The notes under the pieces were generated by a model that saw only the letters and a program-made list of their open reading frames with translations, did no database searches and had not been told where the DNA came from. Shown in pieces: positions 28,776 to 38,993 of a DNA stretch of 64,000 nucleotides. The stretch comes from an uncultured Mesonia sp. (lineage in GTDB: Bacteria; Bacteroidota; Bacteroidia; Flavobacteriales; Flavobacteriaceae): contig CATQIB010000006.1 in NCBI GenBank assembly GCA_958296185.1, positions 1 through 64,000 on the forward strand. Direction: 5' to 3'. The number at the start of each line of letters is the position of its first letter. Positions within the stretch are counted from its first letter, which is position 1. Position numbers and translations under genes: made by a program.

Positions 28776-29966
28776 ATGAAAAAAATTATTTGTAGTGTAT
28801 TTATCGCCGCAGGCTTATTCACCTCTTGTTCTAGCGATGATGATAACGGAACCAATACGCCACTCAACCCCACCCCAGATGTTTATCAGTTTGAAAGAAA
28901 CGGAAAGTCTAGCGTGAGTTATGGCGGGCAAACCGATCGCTTGATGATGGGCGCCGAATTGGGTAGTGCACTAAAAGATCCTGCTAATACCCAAGCGGTT
29001 TTAGAGGGAATGTTTACCAATACTGGAAATCATTTTGAGAATGAAGCGCTTAACAGCTCTTCTAAAAATATCAGGAGTAAAACCGCGGCTTCTAAAGATT
29101 ACTTCGCGGCCAATACTACCGAATCTAATGTGTATAAAGCCGATTTTGATACTTGGATTGCCAATCAAGTAAATGAGGTATTTTCTAATTGGAATACTAC
29201 CGCTAGTCCGGGTGTGGCAGGAAAAATCGAAGAGGCTGGCGGCAAAGTCCGTTATGTAAATGCTAAAGGTTTAGAGTATGATCAGGCTTTTATGAAAGGC
29301 CTTATCGGTGCTTTGGTGACCGATCAGATACTTAACAATTACTTGAGTCCGGCAGTACTCGACGAAGCCGATAACCGCGAGCAAAACGATAACGAGCTGC
29401 TGGCAACCGATAAAAATTATACTACTATGGAGCATAAGTGGGATGAAGCTTTTGGTTACTTGTATGGTACCGATAATGCTGCCAATCCGCAATTGGGCGC
29501 CGATAGCTTTTTAAATAAATACCTGGGTAAGGTAGATGAAGACGAAGATTTTAGCGGAATCGCCGATAGTATTTACAACGCCTTTATCGCAGGTAGAGCT
29601 GCTATTGTGAATAAAGATTATGAGCTTAGAGATCAGCAAGTAGCCATTATCCGTGAAAAAATATCTATGCTAATCGGTATTCGTGCCGTGTATTACCTAC
29701 AGGCAGCAAAAGAAAGTTTGGGAACCGATCCGGCAGCAGCTTTTCACGATCTATCAGAGGCTTATGGCTTTATTTATAGCTTGAGATTTACGCGTATACC
29801 AGGCACCGAAACACCGTACTTAAGCGATGTTGAAGTACGCGATATACTAAGTGAATTGACAAAAAACAACGGATTCTGGGATGTAACCCCAGCTACTTTA
29901 GATCAAACGGCCAATGCTATTGCTAGTAAATTCAGTTTTACACTAGAGCAAGCCGCCACTAATTAA
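28776..29966 (+). CDS. DUF4856 lipoprotein
   Basis: 396 residues. Lipoprotein signal with lipobox ending FTSC (Cys 18), then SSDDDNGTN, an acidic stretch typical of surface-exposed Bacteroidota lipoproteins. Family-typical stretches are YQFERNGKSSVSYGGQTDRL, KGLIGALVTDQILNNYLSP, NYTTMEHKWDEAFGYLYG and IREKISMLIGIRAVYYLQ. DUF4856 genes regularly precede imelysin and TonB-receptor genes, as here, so a role in iron or haem handling is inferred, not shown. Confidence 0.88.
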   Translation: MKKIICSVFIAAGLFTSCSSDDDNGTNTPLNPTPDVYQFERNGKSSVSYGGQTDRLMMGAELGSALKDPANTQAVLEGMFTNTGNHFENEALNSSSKNIRSKTAASKDYFAANTTESNVYKADFDTWIANQVNEVFSNWNTTASPGVAGKIEEAGGKVRYVNAKGLEYDQAFMKGLIGALVTDQILNNYLSPAVLDEADNREQNDNELLATDKNYTTMEHKWDEAFGYLYGTDNAANPQLGADSFLNKYLGKVDEDEDFSGIADSIYNAFIAGRAAIVNKDYELRDQQVAIIREKISMLIGIRAVYYLQAAKESLGTDPAAAFHDLSEAYGFIYSLRFTRIPGTETPYLSDVEVRDILSELTKNNGFWDVTPATLDQTANAIASKFSFTLEQAATN

Positions 29967-29982
29967 TTTGATGGCCAACAAT

Positions 29983-30013
29983 GCATAAGCAAACCTAGGC
30001 GGTTTGCTTATGC
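29983..30013 (+). terminator. Strong hairpin after the DUF4856 gene
   Basis: GCATAAGCAAACC (29983-29995), loop TAGGC, GGTTTGCTTATGC (30001-30013): a perfect 13-bp stem. It is followed by TTATTTACC, only a weak T tract, so it may attenuate or protect an mRNA end rather than fully terminate. A TACCTTTG box (30019-30026) just beyond could restart transcription. Confidence 0.65.
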
Positions 30014-30043
30014 TTATTTACCTTTGCAAAAAAAATTGAAAAA

Positions 30044-31165
30044 ATGAAAAGAAGCATATTGATGTTCTGCTTGGCGCTAACCAGCTTGGCTTCTTGCAGT
30101 TCAACCGACGATTCCGATAAAAATACAAGCGATGGTTTTGATCGTACGGCTTTGCTGACTTATACGGCAGACCAACGCATTATTCCTATTTTTAAAGATT
30201 TGCAAGCCGAGTTGACGCTATTAGAAAGCACCCGAGCGGCTTTTGAAAACAATCCGAACAGCGCTCAATTAGAGCAATTAAGCGCAGCTTGGTTGTCGGC
30301 TTACAAAGTATGGCAACACTTGCAAATGTATAATTTAGGGCAGGCGGCAACTACTTCACTCGACGCTGAACGCGGATTTAGAACCTATTTCAACCGCTAT
30401 CCTGTAGATCAGCAACGTATAGAAGAGCTTGTAGCGGCAGGCGACTACGATTTTGAAGCCATTCCTACTTATAACGCACAAGGCTTTCCAGGATTAGACT
30501 TTCTTTTGCACGGCACTTCCACCGGTGATGCCCAAGCCATAGATAAGTTTACCAGCAACACCCTAGCTGCAAATTATCAGCAGTATTTAAAAAATTTAGT
30601 AGCGCATATGCAACAGGTGAATACCCGTTTGCTAAACGATTGGCAAAACGAGTACCGTGCTACTTTTATCAATAACACCCAAAACGGACAGGACGGCTCG
30701 TTTAACCAAATGGCAAACGATTTTGTTTTCTTTTATGAAAAAGGATTTAGAGCCGAGAAATTTGGAATTCCAGCTGGGGTATTCTCTAACCAACCTCTTC
30801 CCGATCGAGTAGAAGGCTTATACAAAAAAGATGTTTCTAAAGATTTGGCTCTAGCTGCACTCGATGCCATAGAAAACGCCTTTAACGGTAAAGCTTATCA
30901 GCAAGAGACAGAGGGTCCGGCTTTTAAACAGTACCTAGAATTTCTAGACCGTAACGATTTGGTGCAAAGCATCAACCAACAGTTTGAAGATAGCCGTGAA
31001 GCCATCAATCAGCTTGACGATAACTTTTACCTACAGGTGCAAAATAACAACAGTCAGATGACCCAAACCTATGATGTCATTCAGGCTGCCGTGCCCAAAC
31101 TCAAGGTGGATATGAAGCAAGCCCTCGACTTTAGCATCGACTACCAAGACAGTGACGGCGATTAA
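30044..31165 (+). CDS. Imelysin-family lipoprotein (IrpA-like)
   Basis: 373 residues. Lipobox SLASC (Cys 19), then two helical repeats of the imelysin fold (AYKVWQHLQMYNLGQ about 95; GFPGLDFLLHG about 155-165, the position of the GxHxxE motif in classic imelysins). The classic His and Glu are not conserved, as in many Bacteroidota members. Imelysin-like proteins are iron-regulated surface or periplasmic proteins thought to act in iron uptake. Middle gene of a conserved-looking set. Confidence 0.85.
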   Translation: MKRSILMFCLALTSLASCSSTDDSDKNTSDGFDRTALLTYTADQRIIPIFKDLQAELTLLESTRAAFENNPNSAQLEQLSAAWLSAYKVWQHLQMYNLGQAATTSLDAERGFRTYFNRYPVDQQRIEELVAAGDYDFEAIPTYNAQGFPGLDFLLHGTSTGDAQAIDKFTSNTLAANYQQYLKNLVAHMQQVNTRLLNDWQNEYRATFINNTQNGQDGSFNQMANDFVFFYEKGFRAEKFGIPAGVFSNQPLPDRVEGLYKKDVSKDLALAALDAIENAFNGKAYQQETEGPAFKQYLEFLDRNDLVQSINQQFEDSREAINQLDDNFYLQVQNNNSQMTQTYDVIQAAVPKLKVDMKQALDFSIDYQDSDGD

Positions 31166-31185
31166 TTTAAAACCAAAACTAAACA

Positions 31186-31215
31186 ACAGGCTATCTTAAT
31201 GGATAGCCTGTTTTT
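31186..31215 (+). terminator. Hairpin with T tract directly before the HTTM start
   Basis: ACAGGCTATC (31186-31195), loop TTAATG, GATAGCCTGT (31202-31211) then TTTTGGG. It has the form of an intrinsic terminator, yet the ATG of the next gene is at 31221, only 9 bp beyond the stem. Confidence 0.7.
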
Positions 31216-31220
31216 GGGTT

Positions 31221-32585
31221 ATGCGAAACAGCCTCTCATCATACTTACAGCAACAAACCAGTGCAGCACCCTTGGCGGTTTTTCGCATCGGTTTCGGACT
31301 CATGATGTTTTATAGCATCCTGCGTTTTGCTTTTAAGGGATGGATCGAGCAATTGTACATCGCCCCCCAATTTTATTTTCCCTACTATGGTTTTGAGTGG
31401 ATTAAACCCCTTGGTACCTATACCTACCTGCTTTTTGCCCTTTGCGGATTAAGCGCGTTCTTAGTGGCCATCGGCTACAAATACCGGCTGACTATCCTGG
31501 TTTTCTTCTTGAGTTTTAGCTATATCGAATTGATGGATAAAACCAACTACCTGAACCATTATTATTTTATTTCGGTACTGAGTTTTTTAATGCTCTTCCT
31601 TCCGGCAAACGCATACTTTTCAGTAGATGCCTATCAGCGTAAATATCATTATCCAAAAATCCCTCGCTGGACGATAGACAGCATCAAACTTTTGTTGGGA
31701 ATGGTGTATTTTTATGCGGGTCTAGCCAAAATCAATAGCGATTGGCTGCTAAAAGCCATGCCGCTTAAAATTTGGTTACCCTCTAAATACGACCTGCCGC
31801 TAATCGGCGAAAGCTTAATGCATAAAGAATGGTTTCACTATGCCATGAGTTGGTCGGGGATGCTGTACGATTTAGCCATTCCCTTTTTACTGCTCTACCG
31901 TAAAACCCGTTGGTTGGCTTTTATTTTGGTACTTGTTTTTCACATTTTTACCCGGGTACTCTTTCCTATTGGGATGTTTCCCTACATCATGATTGTCTCT
32001 ACTTTGATATTTTTTGATGCCCAATTACACGAAAAAATTTTAAATGGCTTTCGCCGATTTACCCGGGCTTTTAAAAACAAAACGAAGGCGCTGAGCTATC
32101 CGCTTCACACCTCCGTAAAGCAAAAGATCAGTTACAGCATTTTAGTGGTATTTTTCGCTTGGCAACTGCTATTCCCTTGGCGCTATTTGCTATATCCTGG
32201 GGAATTGTTTTGGACCGAGGAGGGCTACCGTTTTTCTTGGCGGGTGATGCTGATGGAAAAAGCCGGCTACGCCCAATTTAAAATTGTAAACCCACAAACT
32301 CAGGAATCGTTTTATGTAGATAACACTCGGTTTTTAACGCCACGACAAGAAAAGCAGATGAGCTTTCAACCCGATTTTATATTGGATTATGCCCATTTTT
32401 TAGGCGATTACTATAAAGCAAAAGGAATGCCCGCCGTTGAGGTATATGTAGATTGCTTTGTGGCGCTTAACGGAAGACTGAGCAAACGCTATATTGACCC
32501 CAAGCTGAATTTATACCCTATTAAAGATACTTTTAAGCATAAAGATTGGATTTTACCCCTAGATGATGAGATTAAAGGATTATAG
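31221..32585 (+). CDS. HTTM domain (vitamin K-dependent gamma-carboxylase-like) membrane protein
   Basis: 454 residues. Four to six membrane helices in residues about 15-265 (VFRIGFGLMMFYSIL; YTYLLFALCGLSAFLVAIGY; LMDKTNYLNHYYFISVLSFL with the HTTM NHYY signature; LLLGMVYFYAGLAKINSDW; MLYDLAIPFLLLYRKTRWLA). A soluble C-terminal part of about 190 residues follows. HTTM proteins are related to gamma-glutamyl carboxylase, but bacterial activities are mostly unproven. Overlaps the receptor gene by 23 bp. Confidence 0.87.
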   Translation: MRNSLSSYLQQQTSAAPLAVFRIGFGLMMFYSILRFAFKGWIEQLYIAPQFYFPYYGFEWIKPLGTYTYLLFALCGLSAFLVAIGYKYRLTILVFFLSFSYIELMDKTNYLNHYYFISVLSFLMLFLPANAYFSVDAYQRKYHYPKIPRWTIDSIKLLLGMVYFYAGLAKINSDWLLKAMPLKIWLPSKYDLPLIGESLMHKEWFHYAMSWSGMLYDLAIPFLLLYRKTRWLAFILVLVFHIFTRVLFPIGMFPYIMIVSTLIFFDAQLHEKILNGFRRFTRAFKNKTKALSYPLHTSVKQKISYSILVVFFAWQLLFPWRYLLYPGELFWTEEGYRFSWRVMLMEKAGYAQFKIVNPQTQESFYVDNTRFLTPRQEKQMSFQPDFILDYAHFLGDYYKAKGMPAVEVYVDCFVALNGRLSKRYIDPKLNLYPIKDTFKHKDWILPLDDEIKGL

Positions 32586-34992
32586 TATGATGTTGTGCCT
32601 ACTGCTATTAAGCGTAGGATTGCAAGCACAGCAACGCGTGAGCGGAGTAGTGGAGAATGAGCATGGCGAACCTTTGCCGCAAGTAGAGTTGTATGAGAAA
32701 TCTTCGGGTAAATTGGCAGAGACCAATGCCCAAGGAGAATTCGCTTTTGAAACCCAAAAACAGCGAATCGATGTGGTGGTGTTTTCTTATGATTATGCCA
32801 TTAAAGAGCTGCAATTATCGGCTAATGCAACCCAGCCCCTGCGCATTCAACTCCAACCGCTGGGCGAGGAGCTCTCTGCCGTGCAAATCACCGCCCGCAA
32901 AGCCAAAGTCTTTGCTTTAAGTCGGCTGCGAGATGTTGAAGAAACCGCCATATATGCGGGCAAGAAAACCGAGGTGATTTTAATTGACCAATCTATGGCC
33001 AATTTGGCGAATAATAATGCGCGCCAACTGTACAGTCAGGTAGCCGGACTCAATATTTTTCAGAATGATGATGCCGGTTTGCAACTGAATATCGGCGGCC
33101 GTGGGCTTGATCCTAATCGTACGGCCAATTTTAATACCCGCCAAAACGGCTATGACATCAGTGCAGATGTGCTGGGCTATCCCGAGAGTTATTATTCTCC
33201 GCCTGCCGAAGCACTCGAGCAAATTCAGGTGGTGCGCGGAGCGGCCTCCTTACAATACGGCACCCAATTTGGCGGATTGGTGAATTTTGTTTTTAAGCAG
33301 CCTAAGAAAAATAAGACGCTAGAAATTTTAAGTCGGAATACCTTAGGCAGCAATGCCTTGTATACCAATTTTACCAGTTTGAGCGGTACGCACAAGCAAT
33401 GGAGTTATTATGCATATTTCAATTATAAAAAAGGCGATGGCTTTAGACCGCATAGCGAGTTCGAAAGCAAAAATGCCTTTGCGCATTTGGGGTATCGTTT
33501 TTCAGAGAAAACCAAAGTCACTACCGAGGTAACCTATATGCGCTACTTGGCGCAACAGGCAGGAGGTTTGAGCGATCGTATGTTTGAAGAGGATGCCTAC
33601 CAAAGTACCCGTGCACGGAATTGGTTTCAGGTAGACTGGCTGCTGCTGAACTTAAAATTGGCGCATCAATTTTCAGACAAAACCAATTTTACGCTGAATT
33701 TCTTCGGATTAGATGCCGAACGCAATGCTTTAGGTTTTCGTAGCAATCGACGAGATATTCCCGATAACCAAAGCGAACGCGATTTGATAAAAGGCGATTA
33801 CCATAACTTCGGCTTTGAAGCCCGACTGCTGAACGAGTACCAACTGGCGGGTAAAAAATCGATTGGCCTTTTAGGGACTAAATTCTATAAAGCCAATAAC
33901 AGCTCGGTTCAAGGTCCCGGAAGTGCCGGTACTGGTCCCGACTTTAAATTACAAACCCAGCGATACCCCAATTATGCCAATCAATCTGATTTTGATAATC
34001 CTAACCTCAATTGGGCGGTCTTTGGTGAGAATGTATGGTACCTAAACGAGCGTTGGTCGATTACCCCAGGTTTCCGTTGGGAATATATCAAAACCGAAAG
34101 TGAAGGTTTTTCAAAACGTATCAACCTAGACGGGGCGGGGAATGTTATTTTAAACGAAACCGTGTATAGCGACAATAGTAACGAGCGTAATTTTGTGCTA
34201 TTGGGGCTAGGCGCAAGTTTTAAACCCAATGCGCAAACCGAATACTATGCCAACGCCTCGCAAAACTACAGGTCGGTTACCTTTTCGGATATCAACTTGG
34301 TGAATCCCAATTTTGCTGTAGGCGAATTAAAAGACGAAACCGGAATGACCACCGATTTGGGACTACGCGGAACTTTTGAAATATGGATCAACTACGATGT
34401 GAGTGCTTTTGGTCTTTTTTATAATGACCGTATAGGAATAACCTTGGAAACCCAAAACGACAACAGCGTTCGTAAACTGCGCGCCAATATTGGCGATGCT
34501 TTTATTTACGGATTGGAGAGTTTAGTCGATTTTGATCTGGGTAAACGCTGGATCAAAGACAAAGACTTTAATGCCAATTACTTTATTAACTTTTCGGCCA
34601 TACGTTCCAATTACGTCTCTTCCGATGAATCGGGTATCGAAGGCAATCGCGTGGAATTTGTGCCACAGGTAAATTTAAAAACTGGTTTCCGATTCGGGTA
34701 CAAGAACTTTCAAAGCAGCATGCAATACACCTATGTAGGCGAGCAGTACTCAGATGCCACCAATACCCAAACCGATCCGCTAGGAAGTTCTGGTGTAATT
34801 GGTGTAATTCCCGCCTATGGTATTTTAGATATGTCGCTAGCCTACACCTATAAGCGCTTTAAATTAGAAACCGGAATCAATAACTTGTTAGACAATACTT
34901 ATTTTACCCGTCGCGCTACAGGATATCCGGGACCGGGAATTATTCCCTCTCCACCACGGAACTGGTATGTGAGTTTGCAAGTAAAGATTTAG
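32563..34992 (+). CDS. TonB-dependent receptor (FecA-like)
   Basis: 809 residues. Signal peptide after MMRLKDYS; an in-frame ATG pair at 32587 gives MMLCLLLLSVGLQAQ and may be the real start. Then a carboxypeptidase-like regulatory domain (about 25-100; VSGVVENEHGEPLPQVELYE), a plug (about 130-250; ARQLYSQVAGLNIFQND, LNIGGRGLDPNRTANF, IQVVRGAASLQYGTQFGGLV) and a 22-strand barrel ending in YVSLQVKI. Outer-membrane importer, probably for ferric siderophore or citrate given the imelysin neighbour. The start overlaps the HTTM gene. Confidence 0.93.
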   Translation: MMRLKDYSMMLCLLLLSVGLQAQQRVSGVVENEHGEPLPQVELYEKSSGKLAETNAQGEFAFETQKQRIDVVVFSYDYAIKELQLSANATQPLRIQLQPLGEELSAVQITARKAKVFALSRLRDVEETAIYAGKKTEVILIDQSMANLANNNARQLYSQVAGLNIFQNDDAGLQLNIGGRGLDPNRTANFNTRQNGYDISADVLGYPESYYSPPAEALEQIQVVRGAASLQYGTQFGGLVNFVFKQPKKNKTLEILSRNTLGSNALYTNFTSLSGTHKQWSYYAYFNYKKGDGFRPHSEFESKNAFAHLGYRFSEKTKVTTEVTYMRYLAQQAGGLSDRMFEEDAYQSTRARNWFQVDWLLLNLKLAHQFSDKTNFTLNFFGLDAERNALGFRSNRRDIPDNQSERDLIKGDYHNFGFEARLLNEYQLAGKKSIGLLGTKFYKANNSSVQGPGSAGTGPDFKLQTQRYPNYANQSDFDNPNLNWAVFGENVWYLNERWSITPGFRWEYIKTESEGFSKRINLDGAGNVILNETVYSDNSNERNFVLLGLGASFKPNAQTEYYANASQNYRSVTFSDINLVNPNFAVGELKDETGMTTDLGLRGTFEIWINYDVSAFGLFYNDRIGITLETQNDNSVRKLRANIGDAFIYGLESLVDFDLGKRWIKDKDFNANYFINFSAIRSNYVSSDESGIEGNRVEFVPQVNLKTGFRFGYKNFQSSMQYTYVGEQYSDATNTQTDPLGSSGVIGVIPAYGILDMSLAYTYKRFKLETGINNLLDNTYFTRRATGYPGPGIIPSPPRNWYVSLQVKI

Positions 34993-35493
34993 GTTTTTTA
35001 TAAGTCTTTTTTAATTATAACCCGCCTTGTTATGTCTAGTCCGTTTTTATGGCGAGATCCATAGGGATGTGTATCGAGATCCCGAATACTCGGGACTCCC
35101 GGAAGGTCGCACTAAATACTAGTATTTTAAAACCTACCTTGTCATGTCGAGTGCGTTTTTATGGCGTGAGCCATAAAAACGTGTATCGAGACACGGTCGA
35201 AAAGTAGTGAATTCATTCATTGTTTCTTAATCTATTTTCTTAAAATTCATCAATCTTACTATGTTCTAATTTTCATTTTCTTTACTTGTATAAAGAAAAC
35301 GAAACAAAAGAAAGTACACTTTTTCTGAGGTATTTTTCAGGCAAGCTGAAAACCACTTGTATTTTGCTAAATTGGCTCCAAGGCTTCACCAATTCTTCAC
35401 GCAAAACACAAGTTATACTGAAGAAAAAGAATGCAAAGCCCTGCTTTGAAACGCTTTTTGATGTGGGCTGCTGGTGTATAAAATAACTTTAAA

Positions 35494-36694
35494 ACCTACC
35501 TTGTCACACCGAGTGGGGGTTTTTGCCGATAGGCAAATACCCTTATATCGAGGTGCAGTCGAAAAGTAGCGAATATCTTTATAGTTACCATTAAAATACG
35601 CTACTAATCGAAAACTAAAAGTACCCATTTTTTAACCCTCTACTTTTTTCCATCGCCGAAAAAAGTAGCAAAAAAGTCTAGGCTTACGAAACTAGCGCTA
35701 AATTGTATGTTTGCAAGCTAAATTTTAGGAACTCACCCGATTTCCAATCGGTCTCAAACAGCCTAAAATTTTCAACGCTTACTGCACTGCCAATTTTACG
35801 CCCTATTTTCGATAGGCCGGGTTTAAATGATATTTCTATTTATTTTTTTTAGAAGAAAACCACGCCTTGTCATGTCGAGTTTCAGATTTTTGAGCGGTAG
35901 AACAAAAATGCGAAGTATCGAGAACACGGTCGAAAAGTAGCGAATACCTTTACAATTCCCATTAAACCACTTCTCGATACAACCCAGCGAGTCCAACTAC
36001 GGCATAAATGCCTGTTGGCTAAGCTGCGTCACTCGAAGTGACAGCGAATACTCGAGACTCTTAAAAGATCGCACTAGGTACGTAGTAGTTTAATACCTAC
36101 CTTGTCATACCGAGTGGAGGTTTTTGACGATAGGCAAAAACTCTTGTATCGAGGTAAAGTCGAAAAGTAGCGAATATCTTTATAGTTACCATTAAAATAC
36201 GCTACTAATCGAAAACTAAAAGTACCCATTTTTTAACCCTCTACTTTTTTCCATCGCCGAAAAAAGTAGCAAAAAAGTCTAGGCTTACGAAACTAGCGCT
36301 AAATTGTATGTTTGCAAGCTAAATTTTAGGAACTCACCCGATTTCCAATCGGTCTCAAACAGCCTAAAATTTTCAACGCTTACTGCACTGCCAATTTTAC
36401 ACGCTATTTTCGATAGGCCGGGTTTAAATGATATTTCTATTTATTTTTTTTAGAAGAAAACCACGCCTTGTCATGTCGAGTTTCAGATTTTTGAGCGGTA
36501 GAACAAAAATGCGAAGTATCGAGAACACGTCGAAAAGTAGCGAATACCTTTACAATTCCCATTAAAGCACTTCTCGATACAACCCAGCGAGTCCAACTAC
36601 GGCATAAATGCCTGTTGGCTAAGCTGCGTCACTCGAAGTGACAGCGAATACTCGAGACTCTCAAAAGATCGCACTAGGTACGTAGTAGTTTAAT
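35494..36694 (+). repeat. Two tandem 600-bp composite units
   Basis: Units 35494-36094 and 36095-36694 are nearly identical by eye, each ordered A-left-half (GTGGGGGTTTTTGCC-type hairpin), C element, full A element and the GCACTAGGTACGTAGTAG tail. A third unit starts at 36695 with the same period but switches sequence after its C element. The junction repeats the phrase TAATACCTACCTTGTCATAC at 36091 and 36691. Confidence 0.85.
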
Positions 36695-38408
36695 ACCTAC
36701 CTTGTCATACCGAGTGGGGGTTTTTGCCGATAGGCAAAAACTCTTGTATCGAGGTGCAGTCGAAAAGTAGCAAGTACTTGTATAGTTTCCATTATGATAA
36801 ACTACTAATCGAAAACTAAAAGTACCCATTTTTTAACCCTCTACTTTTTTCCATCGCCGAAAAAAGTAGCAAAAAAGTCTAGGCTTATGAAACTAGCGCT
36901 AAATTGTATGTTTGCAAGCTAAATTTTAGGAACTCACCCGATTTCCAATCGGTCTCAAACAGCCTAAAATTTTTAACGCTTACTGCACTGCCAATTTTAC
37001 GCGCTATTTTCGATAGGCCGTTTTTAAATTGTACTTTTATTTATTATTCTTTGGTGAAAAAACCTGCCATGTCATGTCGAGTGCGATTTTATGGCGAGAG
37101 CCATAAAAACGTGTATCGAGACACGGTCGAAAAGTAGCGAATTTATTTTCTTTTTCAAAACCTACATCCTAACAACACAAGAATCTTGCTATGTCCTAAT
37201 TTTCATTTTCTTTACGGTGTATTCCTCTCGCTGCGCTCGTCGGATACAGGAGAAAACGAAACAAAAGAAAGTACACTTTTTCTGAGGTATTTTTCAGCTT
37301 TGCTGAAAACCACTTGTTTTTCGCTAAATTGGCTCCAAGGCTTTCCCGAATACTCGGGACTCCCTAAAGGTCGCGCTAGGTAGATAGAGTTATATAATTT
37401 ACCTTTAATACTATTGTCCTGCCTAATTTATGCGCAAAACACAAGTTATACTGAAGAAAAAGATTGCAAAGTGCTGCTTTGAATCGCTATTTGAGTTGGG
37501 CTGCTGGTGTATAGAATAACTTTAAACCCTACCTTGTCATGTCGAGTGCGATTTTATGGCGTGAGCCATAAAAAAGTGTATCGAGGTGCAGTCGAAAAGT
37601 AGCGAATATCTTTATAGTTACCATTAAAATACGCTACTAATCGAAAACTAAAGCTATTTATTTTTTTTAGAAGAAAACCACGCCTTGTCATGTCGAGTTT
37701 CGGATTTTTGAGCGGTAGAACAAAAATGCGAAGTATCGAGACACAGTCGAAAAGTAGCGAATACCTTTACAATTCCCATTAAACCACTTCTCGATAAAAC
37801 CCAGCGAGTCCAACTACGGCATAAATGCCTGTTGGCTAAGCTGCGTCACTCGAAGTGACAGCGAATACTTGAGACTCTCAAAAGATTGCACTAGGTACGT
37901 AGTAGTTTAATACCTGCCTTGTCACACCGAGTGGGGGTTTTTGCCGATAGGCAAAAACTCTTGTATCGAGGTGCAGTCGAAAAGTAGCAAGTACTTGTAT
38001 AGTTTCCATTATGATAAACTACTAATCGAAAACTAAAAGTACCCATTTTTTAACCCTCTACTTTTTTCCATCGCCGAAAAAAGTAGCAAAAAAGTCTAGG
38101 CTGACGAAACTAGCGCTAAATTGTATGTTTGCAAGCTAAATTTTAGGAACTCACCCGATTTCCAATCGGTCTCAAATAGCCTAAAATTTTTAACGCTTAC
38201 TGCACTGCCAATTTTACGCCCTATTTTCGATAGGCCGGGTTTAAATGGTATTTCTATTTATTTTTTTTAGAAGAAAACCACGCCTTGTCATGTCGAGTTT
38301 CGGATTTTTGAGCGGTAGAACAAAAATACGAAGTATCGAGACACAGTCGAAAAGTAGCGAGTTTATTTTCTTTTTCAAAACCTATATCACAACAACACAT
38401 CAATAATA

Positions 38409-38621
38409 CTATGTCCTAATTTTCATTTTCTTTACTTGTATAAAGAAAACGAAACAAAAGAAAGTACACTTTTTCTGAGGTATTTTTCAGACAAGCTGAA
38501 AACCACTTGCATTTTGCTAAATTGGCTCCAAGGCTTCGCCAATTCTTCACGCAAAACACAAGTTATACTGAAGAAAAAGAATGCAAAGCGCTGCTTTGAA
38601 TCGCTATCTGAATTGGGCTGC
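38409..38621 (+). repeat. B-family element (exemplar), multi-branch fold
   Basis: 213-bp element made of nested inverted repeats. Outer arm CTTTTTCTGAGGTAT (38469-38483) with ATACTGAAGAAAAAG (38565-38579); hairpin TTTTCAG (38484-38490) with CTGAAAA (38496-38502); arm ACTTGCATTTTGC (38505-38517) with GCAAAACACAAGT (38551-38563) enclosing AATTGGC (38520-38526) and GCCAATT (38538-38544). A hairpin TTTTCTTTA/TAAAGAAAA precedes it. Other copies: 845-1057, 1763-1974, 21323-21535, 27998-28237, 35259-35471, 37189-37505 (interrupted). Confidence 0.75.
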
Positions 38622-38993
38622 TGGTGTGTAAAATAAATCTAAAACCTGCCTTGTCACACCGAGTGGGGGTTTTTGCCGATAGGCAAAAACTCTTGTATCG
38701 AGTCCCCGAAGTATCGGGACTACTGCGTAACGAAGTAGCGAATTTATCTTTCGGTTCGTTTTTGATCAAGCAAAAATGAACAGAAAGAATTTATAGCATT
38801 TGGTTTGAAGATGGATTATCGAATAGACATTGGATGTAGAGGGAGAGGTTATACGCTATTAATGATTTGATAATGATGTGTGATTTTGATGTTGCAAAAA
38901 GACTGATTTATTAAAAAACATTGAATAGATAAAAATTAACCTTGCACTTAATCGACAAATTATGTCGATTCAACAAATATTTGAGGGATTCGT

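Larger units (their letters stand above)
35020..38790. repeat. Intergenic repeat block 4, partly tandem
   Basis: About 3.8 kb without a supported gene, the largest repeat block. Contents: A left halves from about 35029 and 35140; B at 35259-35471; tandem units at 35494-36094 and 36095-36694 and a third from 36695 that diverges after its C element; an interrupted B at 37189-37505; another A-C series from 37680; B at 38409-38621; closing TTTTTGATCAAGCAAAAA palindrome at about 38759. C copies at 35638-35824, 36239-36425, 36839-37024 and 38056-38242. The following 270 bp lead to a promoter. Confidence 0.88.

Noticed and set aside
30019-30026. Full promoter before the imelysin gene
   Set aside because: The TACCTTTG box is exact, but the only nearby TTTG is 12 bp upstream, too close; mentioned only with the hairpin.
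35020-38790. Replication origin or integron array
   Set aside because: No DnaA-box cluster, DUE, integrase or gene cassettes; the hairpin units are non-coding and in tandem.
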